From RGZA01 sp964568585 (GTDB lineage: Bacteria > Pseudomonadota > Alphaproteobacteria > UBA9219 > RGZA01): a stretch of DNA of 15,055 bases. The position numbers and the translations under genes are program-made. The DNA is taken from positions 1 to 15,055 of the forward strand of contig CAZMQI010000045.1 of the NCBI GenBank assembly GCA_964568585.1. Direction: 5' to 3'. The stretch's first letter is position 1. Each line of letters opens with the position of its first letter. Positions 5,471 to 13,202 of the stretch are shown here, one piece after another. The notes beneath the pieces are model-generated. The model worked only from the letters and a program-made list of their open reading frames with translations, had not been told where the DNA came from and searched no databases.

Positions 5471-8338
5471 TTACGCCTGTTTGGCACGTTTTTTAAGCTG
5501 TGCTGTCGGCAAATAAGGTTTCAGGTATTTGCCGGTATAGCTGGCATCGCACGCCGCCACATCTTCGGGTGTGCCTTCGACCAAGATTTCGCCGCCACGG
5601 TCGCCTCCATCGGGTCCCAAATCGATAATCCAGTCGGCGGTTTTAATGACTTCCAGATTATGTTCGATGACCACCACGGTATTACCTTGGTCAACCAAGG
5701 TATGCAGCACTTCCAGTAAACGCTTCACGTCTTCGAAATGCAGGCCGGTGGTGGGTTCATCCAAAATATAGAATGTCTTGCCGGTTGAACGGCGTGATAA
5801 CTCCTTCGCCAGTTTGACGCGTTGCGCTTCGCCGCCCGACAGCGTCGTGGCATTTTGCCCAATCGCCATATAGCTGAGGCCGACTTGGTTCAAGGTTGCG
5901 ATTTTATCGCGGATGGAAGGGATGCTTTCAAAGAACATCAAGCCTTCTTCGACATTCATGTTCAGAACATCGCTGATGGATTTGTCTTTCCACGTGACTT
6001 GCAGCGTTTCGCGGTTATAGCGTTTACCATTGCATTCATCGCAGGTCACATACACATCCGGTAAAAAGTGCATTTCGATTTTGATAACACCGTCACCTTC
6101 GCAGGCTTCGCAGCGTCCGCCCTTTACGTTGAAGGAGAAGCGCCCCGGGCCATAGCCACGCGCCTTTGCTTCGGGCAGGCCCGCAAACCAGTCGCGGATA
6201 GGAGCAAATGCGCCGGTATAGGTGGCAGGATTGGAGCGCGGCGTGCGACCAATGGGCGATTGGTCGATATCAATCACCTTATCAATCAGGTTCAGGCCTT
6301 TGATGGATTTATGCGGTTCTGGAATTTCACGCGAGTCATTCAATTCCTGCGAAATGCCACGGAAGAGTGTTTCAAGAATAAGCGTTGATTTACCGGAACC
6401 CGAAACGCCCGTGACGCAGGTAAATGTGCCCAGCGGAATTTTGGTGCTGACATTTTTAAGATTATTCCCCGTCGCGCCATTGACTTCGATGAATTCGCCT
6501 TTGCGGCCTGCGCGGCGTTTTTCAGGCAGCGGGATTTTACGTTTACCCGACAGATAAAGCGCGGTGAGGCTGTGCGGATTTTTCATGACTTCATCCGGTG
6601 TGCCTTGGGCAATGACATGGCCGCCATGCACGCCTGCGCCGGGTCCTATATCGACCAGATGGTCTGCGGCACGAATGGCATCTTCATCATGTTCTACCAC
6701 AATCACGGTATTGCCCAACTCACGCAGACGGCGCAGCGTTTCCAGCAAGCGGTCATTATCGCGTTGATGCAGGCCAATGCTGGGTTCATCCAGCACATAG
6801 AGTACGCCTGTTAATCCCGAACCGATTTGCGAGGCAAGGCGAATGCGTTGGCTTTCCCCGCCCGATAATGTTCCCGAATGACGCGAAAGAGATAGATAAT
6901 CGAGCCCCACATTGACCAAGAAACCTAACCGGTCATTGATTTCTTTTAGAATACGTACTGCGATTTCTTTTTCTTTTGGCTTTAATGTGCTGTGCAGATT
7001 TTTGAACCATGCTGCGGCGTTTAAAATAGACATCTCGCCAATTTCCGCGATGTTCTTTTTATCAATCTTCACCGCCAAGGCTTCGGCTTTCAAACGTTGA
7101 CCATGGCATGCTTCACATGGGCGCGTGTTCTGATACTTGCTCATATCCTCGCGGCGCCAGTTGCTTTCGGTTTCCTTAAAGCGGCGTTCCAGATTGGCCA
7201 GCACACCTTCGAACGGTTTGTTGACCTTTAAATATCCATTCGCACTTTCCCATACATAGGCCAGCGGTTCTTCGCCCGTGCCGTTCAAAATGATGTCTTT
7301 GGTTTTTTCGGGAAGTTTTTTCCATGGGTCGGAAATCTTGCCGCCGAACTTTTTACAAATCGCTTCCAATACGGCGGTATAATAGGTTTTCCATGGTGCA
7401 ATCGCGCCTTCCGCCAGGCTTAGATGTTCATTGGGAACGACCAGTTTGGGGTCAAAAATCATGCGCTCGCCAAGGCCATCGCATTGCGGGCATGCACCAT
7501 GCGGGTTGTTGAAGGAGAATAAGCGTGGTTCGATTTCTTCAATCGTAAAACCGCTGACAGGGCAGGCGAATTTCGCGGAATAGACATGGCGTTTTCCGCC
7601 ATCGACCTCTTCTACGAATACTAATCCTTCGCCCATCTTCAATGCGGTTTCGATAGAGTCTGCAACGCGGTTTCCTAACCCATCTTTCTTCACCACCAAA
7701 CGGTCAACGACGACTTCGATATCGTGTTTAAGTTTTTTATCGAGTTTGGGAAGCTCATCCGCTTCGTATAATTTTCCGTCAATCTTGAAACGTTGGAAAC
7801 CCTTTTTATGAAGCTCGACCAGTTCCTTTTTATATTCGCCCTTGCGGCCACGCACGATGGGGGCGAGGAGTAATAGTTTGGTGCCTTCCTTCATCGCGGC
7901 GATGCGATCGACCATCTGGCTGACGGTCTGGCTTTCAATTGGTAAGCCAGTGGCGGGGGAATAAGGAACGCCCACGCGTGCCCATAACAGGCGCATATAG
8001 TCATAGATTTCGGTGACCGTACCCACGGTAGAACGCGGGTTTTTCGATGTGGTCTTTTGTTCAATGGAGATGGCGGGCGATAGACCTTCGATGGAATCCA
8101 CATCCGGCTTTTGCATCATTTCCAAAAACTGGCGCGCATAGGCCGATAGGCTTTCCACATATCTGCGTTGGCCTTCGGCATAGATGGTATCGAAGGCGAG
8201 GGATGATTTACCCGAACCTGAAAGCCCCGTGATGACCACCAGCTTGTTCTTTGGCAGCGATATATCGATGTTCTTCAGGTTGTGTTCGCGCGCGCCTTTA
8301 ATAACGATTTGCGGTTCGCTGCTGTTCTTGGCTGCCAT
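5471..8338 (-). CDS. uvrA: Excinuclease ABC subunit A (UvrA)
   Basis: The 955-residue protein is full length for UvrA, the damage-recognition ATPase of nucleotide excision repair that loads UvrB on DNA lesions. It has two ABC ATPase modules. The first has Walker A GLSGSGKSS (38-46), signature LSGGESQ (491-497) and Walker B YVLDEP (514-519). The second has Walker A GVSGSGKST (644-652), signature LSGGEAQ (833-839) and Walker B YILDEP (857-862). The C-terminal zinc module is intact (C743, C746, C766, C769). The N-terminal one reads CPVSGF then CPQC (C259, C283, C286), so its second cysteine is replaced by serine. It is divergent from ssb across a LexA site, the usual SOS-controlled arrangement. 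A DnaA box lies just upstream of the start; no clear Shine-Dalgarno is seen. Confidence 0.98.
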   Translation of the reverse strand: MAAKNSSEPQIVIKGAREHNLKNIDISLPKNKLVVITGLSGSGKSSLAFDTIYAEGQRRYVESLSAYARQFLEMMQKPDVDSIEGLSPAISIEQKTTSKNPRSTVGTVTEIYDYMRLLWARVGVPYSPATGLPIESQTVSQMVDRIAAMKEGTKLLLLAPIVRGRKGEYKKELVELHKKGFQRFKIDGKLYEADELPKLDKKLKHDIEVVVDRLVVKKDGLGNRVADSIETALKMGEGLVFVEEVDGGKRHVYSAKFACPVSGFTIEEIEPRLFSFNNPHGACPQCDGLGERMIFDPKLVVPNEHLSLAEGAIAPWKTYYTAVLEAICKKFGGKISDPWKKLPEKTKDIILNGTGEEPLAYVWESANGYLKVNKPFEGVLANLERRFKETESNWRREDMSKYQNTRPCEACHGQRLKAEALAVKIDKKNIAEIGEMSILNAAAWFKNLHSTLKPKEKEIAVRILKEINDRLGFLVNVGLDYLSLSRHSGTLSGGESQRIRLASQIGSGLTGVLYVLDEPSIGLHQRDNDRLLETLRRLRELGNTVIVVEHDEDAIRAADHLVDIGPGAGVHGGHVIAQGTPDEVMKNPHSLTALYLSGKRKIPLPEKRRAGRKGEFIEVNGATGNNLKNVSTKIPLGTFTCVTGVSGSGKSTLILETLFRGISQELNDSREIPEPHKSIKGLNLIDKVIDIDQSPIGRTPRSNPATYTGAFAPIRDWFAGLPEAKARGYGPGRFSFNVKGGRCEACEGDGVIKIEMHFLPDVYVTCDECNGKRYNRETLQVTWKDKSISDVLNMNVEEGLMFFESIPSIRDKIATLNQVGLSYMAIGQNATTLSGGEAQRVKLAKELSRRSTGKTFYILDEPTTGLHFEDVKRLLEVLHTLVDQGNTVVVIEHNLEVIKTADWIIDLGPDGGDRGGEILVEGTPEDVAACDASYTGKYLKPYLPTAQLKKRAKQA

Positions 8339-8341
8339 GAC

Positions 8342-8350
8342 TTATCCACA
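8342..8350. promoter_or_regulatory. Perfect DnaA box before uvrA
   Basis: TTATCCACA matches the high-affinity DnaA box exactly. It ends 12 bp upstream of the uvrA start codon and so lies in the uvrA 5' untranslated region. Only the sequence match supports it. Confidence 0.5.
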
Positions 8351-8368
8351 GATTAAGAGTGAATAGTA

Positions 8369-8396
8369 GATATAAAGCATGCCCCGATAAAAACAA
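8369..8396 (-). promoter_or_regulatory. Putative uvrA promoter
   Basis: On the minus strand -35 TTGTTT (8391-8396) and -10 TATATC (8369-8374) are 16 bp apart. The LexA site at 8397-8411 directly abuts the -35 element, where a bound repressor would block RNA polymerase. Confidence 0.5.
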
Positions 8397-8411
8397 GAAC
8401 TTGTCGTGAAC
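8397..8411. promoter_or_regulatory. LexA (SOS) box shared by uvrA and ssb
   Basis: GAACTTGTCGTGAAC is an exact match to the alphaproteobacterial LexA site, two direct GAAC half-sites with a 7-bp spacer. It lies between the divergent uvrA and ssb genes, adjoining the putative uvrA -35 and overlapping the putative ssb -35. Repression by LexA and induction by DNA damage are inferred from known uvrA regulation. Confidence 0.9.
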
Positions 8412-8429
8412 AAAATTTCGCAATAAGGT
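8401..8429 (+). promoter_or_regulatory. Putative ssb promoter
   Basis: TTGTCG (8401-8406) and TAAGGT (8424-8429) are 17 bp apart on the plus strand. The -35 lies inside the LexA site, so ssb transcription should also be LexA-sensitive. The -10 match is modest. Confidence 0.4.
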
Positions 8430-8462
8430 TCGGGTCTCACATTTTATAGGAATAGGTGCAAC

Positions 8463-8954
8463 ATGGCAGGCAGCGTTAATAAAGTTATTTTAGTAGGTAA
8501 TTTGGGCAAAGATCCTGAAGTTCGCGCGTTCCAAAATGGCGGGCGGGTTGCCAATTTCTCCGTTGCGACTTCCGAAAACTGGAAAGACAAAGCAACCGGC
8601 GAACGCAAAGAAAAAACCGAATGGCACAAGGTTGAAGTGTATAACGACCGCATCGTGGACGTTGTTGAAAAATACCTGAAAAAAGGCAGCAAGGTTTACA
8701 TCGAAGGCGCTCTCGAAACCCGCAAATGGACCGATAAAGAAGGTCAGGAAAAATACACAACCTCCGTTGTCATCAAGCAATTCAAGGGCGAGCTGACCAT
8801 GCTGGACGGTAAGAGCAGCGGCGGCGGTAGCGAATATTCCGTTGATGATGCATCAAATGACAGCGGTGCAAGCTTTGCCCCAGCACAAAAGCGTGTGGCA
8901 TCCGGCGGCGGTGGCGGCGGCGCATCCGAACTGGATGACGAAATTCCGTTTTAA
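8463..8954 (+). CDS. ssb: Single-stranded DNA-binding protein
   Basis: The 163-residue protein has the bacterial SSB OB-fold (about residues 4-110), beginning SVNKVILVGNLGKDPE and including the ENWKD, TEWHKV and VYIEGALETRKW segments. A Gly/Ser-rich linker with six consecutive Gly codons follows, then the acidic tip DDEIPF (158-163), which binds repair and replication partners. It coats single-stranded DNA as a tetramer during replication, recombination and repair. The start at 8463 is supported by AGGAA and AGG upstream. It is divergent from uvrA, and dnaE follows after 23 nt in the same direction, so the two are probably cotranscribed. Confidence 0.98.
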   Translation: MAGSVNKVILVGNLGKDPEVRAFQNGGRVANFSVATSENWKDKATGERKEKTEWHKVEVYNDRIVDVVEKYLKKGSKVYIEGALETRKWTDKEGQEKYTTSVVIKQFKGELTMLDGKSSGGGSEYSVDDASNDSGASFAPAQKRVASGGGGGGASELDDEIPF

Positions 8955-8958
8955 TGGA

Positions 8959-8979
8959 ATAGGGGCACGACACCCCTAT
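8959..8979 (+). promoter_or_regulatory. Hairpin covering the ribosome-binding site and start codon of dnaE
   Basis: ATAGGGG (8959-8965) and CCCCTAT (8973-8979) form a perfect 7-bp inverted repeat with a 7-base loop. The 5' arm holds AGGGG, the only Shine-Dalgarno-like sequence, and the 3' arm runs into the AT of the dnaE ATG (8978-8980). The 5' arm begins 5 nt after the ssb stop, so a ribosome finishing ssb would open it. Translational coupling is the likely consequence, by inference. Confidence 0.65.
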
Positions 8980-11900
8980 GTTCATCCATCTCCGCACGCA
9001 CTCTGCCTATTCGCTTCTTGAAGGCGCGATAAAGGTTAAAGACGTTGTCAAACTGGCTAAGGCAAAGAACATGCCTGCGGTGGCGGTGACCGATACCAAT
9101 AATATGTTCGGCGCGCTCGAGTTCGCATTGGAAGCAGTGGAGAACGGCATTCAGCCCATTATGGGGTGCTTGTTGCGCGTGCTGGATAAAAGCATCAAAG
9201 GCTTTGATAAAATCAATGAAGCATCGTTGTTGTTCATCGCGCAAAACGAAACCGGTTACAAAAATCTCACGCAATTGGTCAGCGCGGCATATCTCGATAC
9301 ACCCGAAGATGTGTCACCGCACATCACGCTTTCGAAATTGGAAAAATACAGCGACGGCATCATCGTGCTCACGGGCGGCGTAAATGGCCCCATCGGCCAA
9401 TTGATTTTGACAGGGCAGGCCGCCAGCGCCGATGAACTGATCCAGCGTTTGAAGAAAGCATTCCCCACGCGGTTATATGTGGAGTTGCAACGCCATAAGG
9501 AAGGCGAGATTGGTGATAAGGAAGAACGCACCGAAGGCCCGTTTCTTGATTTGGCCTATAAATACAATCTGCCGATTGTTGCGACCAATGATGTGCAATT
9601 TGCGATTGAGGAGATGAGCGAAGCGCACGATGCGTTGTTATGCATCGCATCCAAAGGCTATGTCAGCGATAGCGACCGCGCGCGCGTCACCACCAATCAT
9701 TATTTCAAAACTGCGGAGGAGATGGAGGATCTGTTCGATGATCTTCCCGAAGCTATCGCCAATACCACCATCATCGCGCAACGTTGCACCTTCTGGCCAA
9801 AAAAACACAAACCGATTTTGCCGCCGTTCAAAACCGCCTCGGGTTTGGACGAAGTGGGCGAATTGAAACGCCAAGCCGAAGAAGGATTGGAAAAACGCTT
9901 CGCTACCAACACCTATATTACTGACCGCAAACTGTATAGCGACCGCCTGACGTTTGAATTGAACGTCATCACCAATATGGGCTTTGCGGGATACTTCCTG
10001 ATTGTTGCCGATTTTATTCAATGGGCAAAGGCGAATAATATTCCAGTCGGGCCGGGCCGTGGTTCGGGCGTGGGGTCGCTGGTTGCGTGGGCGCTCACCA
10101 TTACCGATTTAGACCCCATTCCGTTTGGCTTGCTGTTCGAACGTTTCCTGAACCCCGAACGTGTATCGATGCCCGATTTCGATATCGATTTTTGCCAAGA
10201 ACGCCGCGATGAAGTGATTGGCTATGTCCAACAGCGTTATGGCAAAGACCGCGTCGCGCAGATCATCACCTTTGGTAAATTGCAGGCGCGTGCGGTGTTG
10301 CGAAATGTTGGCCGCGTGCTGGGCATGCCATTAGGCTACGTTGATAAAATTTGTAAACTCGTGCCGTTCAATCCTGCGAACCCTGTTACACTGAAAGACG
10401 CAGTGAAAGTTGAGCCGCAATTGAAAGCGCTGCGCGATGAAGATGCGAGTGTCGCGCAATTGATTGACATCGCATTAAAGCTCGAAGGGTTATACGCGCA
10501 CGCATCGACCCATGCGGCGGGTCTGGTGATTGGCGATCGGCCATTGCAAGAATTGGTGCCGATGTACCGCGACCCGCGTTCGCCATTGCCGGTCACCCAA
10601 TATAATATGAAGACGGTGGAGCAAGCGGGCCTTGTGAAGTTCGACTTCTTAGGCCTAAAAACGCTCGACGTATTGCAACTGGCCGAAAAGATGGCGAAGT
10701 CGCAAGGCGCGCAAATCGATTTAAGTATTCTGCCGCTGGATGATGCAAAAACATACGAGATGATTGCCAAGGGCGATACGCTTGGGGTGTTCCAGCTTGA
10801 AAGTGCAGGCATGCGCGACACGCTGCGCCGTATGAAGCCAAACCGCTTTGAAGATATCATCGCGCTCGTTGCGCTGTATCGCCCGGGTCCGATGGATAAC
10901 ATCCCCAAATACATCAAGGTAAAGGCCGGCGAAGAAAAACCGGATTATCTGCATCCATTATTGGAACCTGTGCTGAAAGAAACGTATGGCATTGCGATTT
11001 ATCAGGAACAGGTGATGCAAATCGCGCAGGTGTTGGCGGGTTATACGCTCGGCTCTGCTGACTTGTTGCGCCGCGCGATGGGTAAAAAGATTAAAGAAGA
11101 AATGGCCGCGCAGCGCCAAACCTTCATCGAAGGCGCCGCGCAAAAAGGCGTGGATGGTGACCAAGCATCGATGATTTTCGACCAAGTCGATAAATTCGCC
11201 GGCTATGGGTTCAATAAATCGCATGCTGCAGCCTATGCGTTGATTGCATATCAAACCGCGTATATGAAGGCAAATTATCCGGTCGCGTTCTATGCGGCAT
11301 CCATGACCTTTGAAATGGGCGCGGTCGATAAAATCAATCTGTTCCGTCAGGAACTGACGCGCAAATCCATTCCGTTACTGCCGCCCGATGTGAACCGCAG
11401 CGATGATGTGTTTGCCATGGAAGATGTGGGCGAAGGAAAACAAGGTATCCGTTATGCATTGGCTGCGATTAAAGGCGTAGGTCAGGCGGCGATGAAAGCT
11501 TTGGCCGCAGAGCGTCAGGCAAAGGGCAAGTTCAAGGATATGTTCGAATTCGCATCACGGCTGGATAACCGCGTGATGAATAAACGGCAGATGGAAAACC
11601 TGATTAATGCTGGCGCGTTCGATAGTTTGCACAAGAACCGCGCGCAGTTGATTGAACATGTTGAAATGTTCACGCGGCTTGCCAGCGCGGCATCGCAAGA
11701 ACGTGAATCTGGCCAAGTCAGCATGTTTGGTGGCGCAGAGACCATCAGCAAACCGCAGATGCAGGATGTGAAGCCGTGGGATGAACTTATCAAGCTGCAA
11801 AATGAATTCTCTGCGCTTGGGTTCTTCTTGTCATCGCATCCATTAGACGCATACCGCCCGCTGCTTGACAGACTTGGTGCCATTAAATCATCGCAACTTG

Positions 11901-12409
11901 CAGGGGCCGCTGGGTCATCCGGTTCCACGCGGCGCAAGATTGCGGGCATTGTGATTTCCAAACAGGAACGCACGGCAAAATCAGGCAACCGCTTTGCGTT
12001 TGTGCAGCTTTCCGATAATGCGGGCATGTTCGAAGCAACGCTGTTTTCTGAAACATTATCGCTTCACCGCGATAGTTTGGTGGCGGGAACGCCATTGCTG
12101 CTGAGCGTGGATGTGCAGGGCAAGCCCGATGAATACCGGTTAACGGTGCAGGGGTTGGAAAAGCTGGAGATGGTGGCGGCGCGGGAAAGCCAAGGGCTGG
12201 CCCTGATTTTGGGTATGGACCGGGCGATTGGGCCATTACAGGCAATTGCCAATAAACTGCCCAAAGGCAAGAGCAAGATCCAAATCAAAATCGACATTGA
12301 TGGGGAGGAGGAGGCGGAGATTGAACTTGCTGGCCGCTACACCATCCCGCCCGAAATGCGTAGTGAAATTAAGAACCTAGCCGGTATTCTTGAAGTACAG
12401 GATTTATAA
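8978..12409 (+). CDS. dnaE: DNA polymerase III alpha subunit (DnaE)
   Basis: The 1143-residue protein is the replicative polymerase subunit of the DnaE type. An N-terminal PHP domain (about 1-270) starts FIHLRTHSAYSLLEGA. The palm carries the catalytic aspartates D400 and D402 in PDFDIDFC and D556 in VKFDFLGLKTLD. The GPGRGSGVGSLV and THAAGLVIGD segments are typical. A helix-hairpin-helix region follows, then a likely beta-clamp-binding motif QVSMF (913-917) and a C-terminal OB domain (about 980-1080). The start at 8978 is forced: an in-frame TAG lies at 8960-8962 and no other start codon intervenes. It is 23 nt after ssb with a hairpin over its start, suggesting coupled expression. Length is usual for alphaproteobacterial DnaE. 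Confidence 0.98.
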   Translation: MFIHLRTHSAYSLLEGAIKVKDVVKLAKAKNMPAVAVTDTNNMFGALEFALEAVENGIQPIMGCLLRVLDKSIKGFDKINEASLLFIAQNETGYKNLTQLVSAAYLDTPEDVSPHITLSKLEKYSDGIIVLTGGVNGPIGQLILTGQAASADELIQRLKKAFPTRLYVELQRHKEGEIGDKEERTEGPFLDLAYKYNLPIVATNDVQFAIEEMSEAHDALLCIASKGYVSDSDRARVTTNHYFKTAEEMEDLFDDLPEAIANTTIIAQRCTFWPKKHKPILPPFKTASGLDEVGELKRQAEEGLEKRFATNTYITDRKLYSDRLTFELNVITNMGFAGYFLIVADFIQWAKANNIPVGPGRGSGVGSLVAWALTITDLDPIPFGLLFERFLNPERVSMPDFDIDFCQERRDEVIGYVQQRYGKDRVAQIITFGKLQARAVLRNVGRVLGMPLGYVDKICKLVPFNPANPVTLKDAVKVEPQLKALRDEDASVAQLIDIALKLEGLYAHASTHAAGLVIGDRPLQELVPMYRDPRSPLPVTQYNMKTVEQAGLVKFDFLGLKTLDVLQLAEKMAKSQGAQIDLSILPLDDAKTYEMIAKGDTLGVFQLESAGMRDTLRRMKPNRFEDIIALVALYRPGPMDNIPKYIKVKAGEEKPDYLHPLLEPVLKETYGIAIYQEQVMQIAQVLAGYTLGSADLLRRAMGKKIKEEMAAQRQTFIEGAAQKGVDGDQASMIFDQVDKFAGYGFNKSHAAAYALIAYQTAYMKANYPVAFYAASMTFEMGAVDKINLFRQELTRKSIPLLPPDVNRSDDVFAMEDVGEGKQGIRYALAAIKGVGQAAMKALAAERQAKGKFKDMFEFASRLDNRVMNKRQMENLINAGAFDSLHKNRAQLIEHVEMFTRLASAASQERESGQVSMFGGAETISKPQMQDVKPWDELIKLQNEFSALGFFLSSHPLDAYRPLLDRLGAIKSSQLAGAAGSSGSTRRKIAGIVISKQERTAKSGNRFAFVQLSDNAGMFEATLFSETLSLHRDSLVAGTPLLLSVDVQGKPDEYRLTVQGLEKLEMVAARESQGLALILGMDRAIGPLQAIANKLPKGKSKIQIKIDIDGEEEAEIELAGRYTIPPEMRSEIKNLAGILEVQDL

Positions 12410-12454
12410 TCGGTTTGCCTAAATCCTGCCCTTGTTATGGAGTAGTATCAAACC

Positions 12455-12982
12455 ATGCACATCATCATCCTGACCTTAGCATTGTTATGTTCGGCTTTCC
12501 CCGCTTATGCGGATGATGTGGCGAATAAAGGCTTCACCGATGAATATAAATATACCCAAGGCCGCATGTCGGGTAATCAAAGTGTTTATAAAGATGAGGG
12601 TCCGGTTTTAGGCCGCAGCGAGCGCGAGCGATTCAAAGATGCATATAATCCGAAGTATGATTGCGAATATCCCGGTTCATGCGAAGGCAGCCGCACATAC
12701 GGGCGCAGCGATGGCGAGCTGACCGATGCACAAACAGGCGGGCGATTGAATGAATATGTTGACCGCAAGCGCATCCATTGGAAAGTCAAACGGCCTTATA
12801 ATCCAACTGGCCTTGGGTTTCTAAGCCCGTGTCAGGCGCAGGTGCAGGATGAAATCAACGCCCATACCGGCGCGCAGGACGAGATTATATTTACCGGAAA
12901 TCCCAAGAGTGGGCTGGCCTTTGACCGCTACGGCAATCGCTATAACTTCTCCTGCGCTGGCGGCAATATCAGTATCTGGTAA
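12455..12982 (+). CDS. Small exported protein of unknown function
   Basis: I do not recognise a family. The 175-residue protein starts with a short signal peptide (residues 1-19, cleavage likely after AYA before DD). The mature part is hydrophilic and rich in Tyr, Gly, Arg and Asp. It has four cysteines (C70, C76, C126, C167), enough for two disulphide bonds in the periplasm. Segments such as NPKYDCEYPGSCEGSRTYGRS have no motif I can name. No membrane helix follows the signal. The start is supported by GGAG about 13 nt upstream. It lies 45 nt after dnaE on the same strand and could be read through from it; a hairpin without a T-tract follows its stop. Confidence 0.7.
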   Translation: MHIIILTLALLCSAFPAYADDVANKGFTDEYKYTQGRMSGNQSVYKDEGPVLGRSERERFKDAYNPKYDCEYPGSCEGSRTYGRSDGELTDAQTGGRLNEYVDRKRIHWKVKRPYNPTGLGFLSPCQAQVQDEINAHTGAQDEIIFTGNPKSGLAFDRYGNRYNFSCAGGNISIW

Positions 12983-12983
12983 T

Positions 12984-13006
12984 AGTTATTAAAGCGCGAA
13001 ATAACT
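12984..13006 (+). repeat. Inverted repeat after the exported-protein gene
   Basis: AGTTATT (12984-12990) and AATAACT (13000-13006) form a perfect 7-bp AT-rich stem with a 9-base loop containing GCGCG. It starts 2 nt after the stop codon at 12982. No T-tract follows, so it is at best a weak terminator or an mRNA 3'-end stabiliser. Confidence 0.5.
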
Positions 13007-13020
13007 GCCTAAATATATGC

Positions 13021-13049
13021 TTGCATTCCCCCCGGAACATCCCTAGAAC
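13021..13049 (+). promoter_or_regulatory. Possible rpsB promoter overlapped by a LexA-like direct repeat
   Basis: TTGCAT (13021-13026) and TAGAAC (13044-13049) are 17 bp apart and could be a promoter for rpsB, giving a leader of about 150 nt. The direct repeat GAAC-N7-GAAC (13035-13049) covers the -10 region. Both promoter hexamers are poor matches. Another candidate -10, TATATC (13079-13084), lacks a good -35. Confidence 0.3.
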
Positions 13050-13087
13050 ATCGCCAGACTTCATAAGAAGTTTAACTTTATATCACA

Positions 13088-13195
13088 GGCAAGTTTAGGC
13101 CTATGGGTGGACAAAAAAACTACCCTGCTGCCGTCCGGTGTTAGTCATTTGACTAATCACAACAGACTTGCCGACGTATCAACCGGAGAAAGGGA
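13088..13195 (+). ncRNA. Structured 5' leader of rpsB with possible pseudoknot
   Basis: GGCAAGTTT (13088-13096) pairs with AGACTTGCC (13164-13172) to close a domain holding two hairpins: GGGTGG/CTACCC (13105-13110/13120-13125) and TTAGTCA/TGACTAA (13141-13147/13150-13156), the second extendable with GTG/CAC. TCCGGT (13134-13139), inside the domain, is complementary to ACCGGA (13182-13187) just before the AGGGA ribosome-binding site (13191-13195), which would make a pseudoknot. Ribosomal protein S2 is known to control rpsB-tsf through the leader in gammaproteobacteria; the same role here is inference. Confidence 0.55.
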
Positions 13196-13202
13196 ACTAC
13201 AC

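Noticed and set aside
10139..10153. GAAC-N7-GAAC, a match to the LexA consensus, inside dnaE
   Set aside because: It encodes part of the conserved LFERFLNPE motif of DnaE and lies far from any start, so the match is explained by protein conservation and chance.
13107..13202. N-terminal extension of rpsB from a GTG start
   Set aside because: The extra 32 residues do not resemble S2, no ribosome-binding site precedes the GTG, and the stretch is the structured leader.
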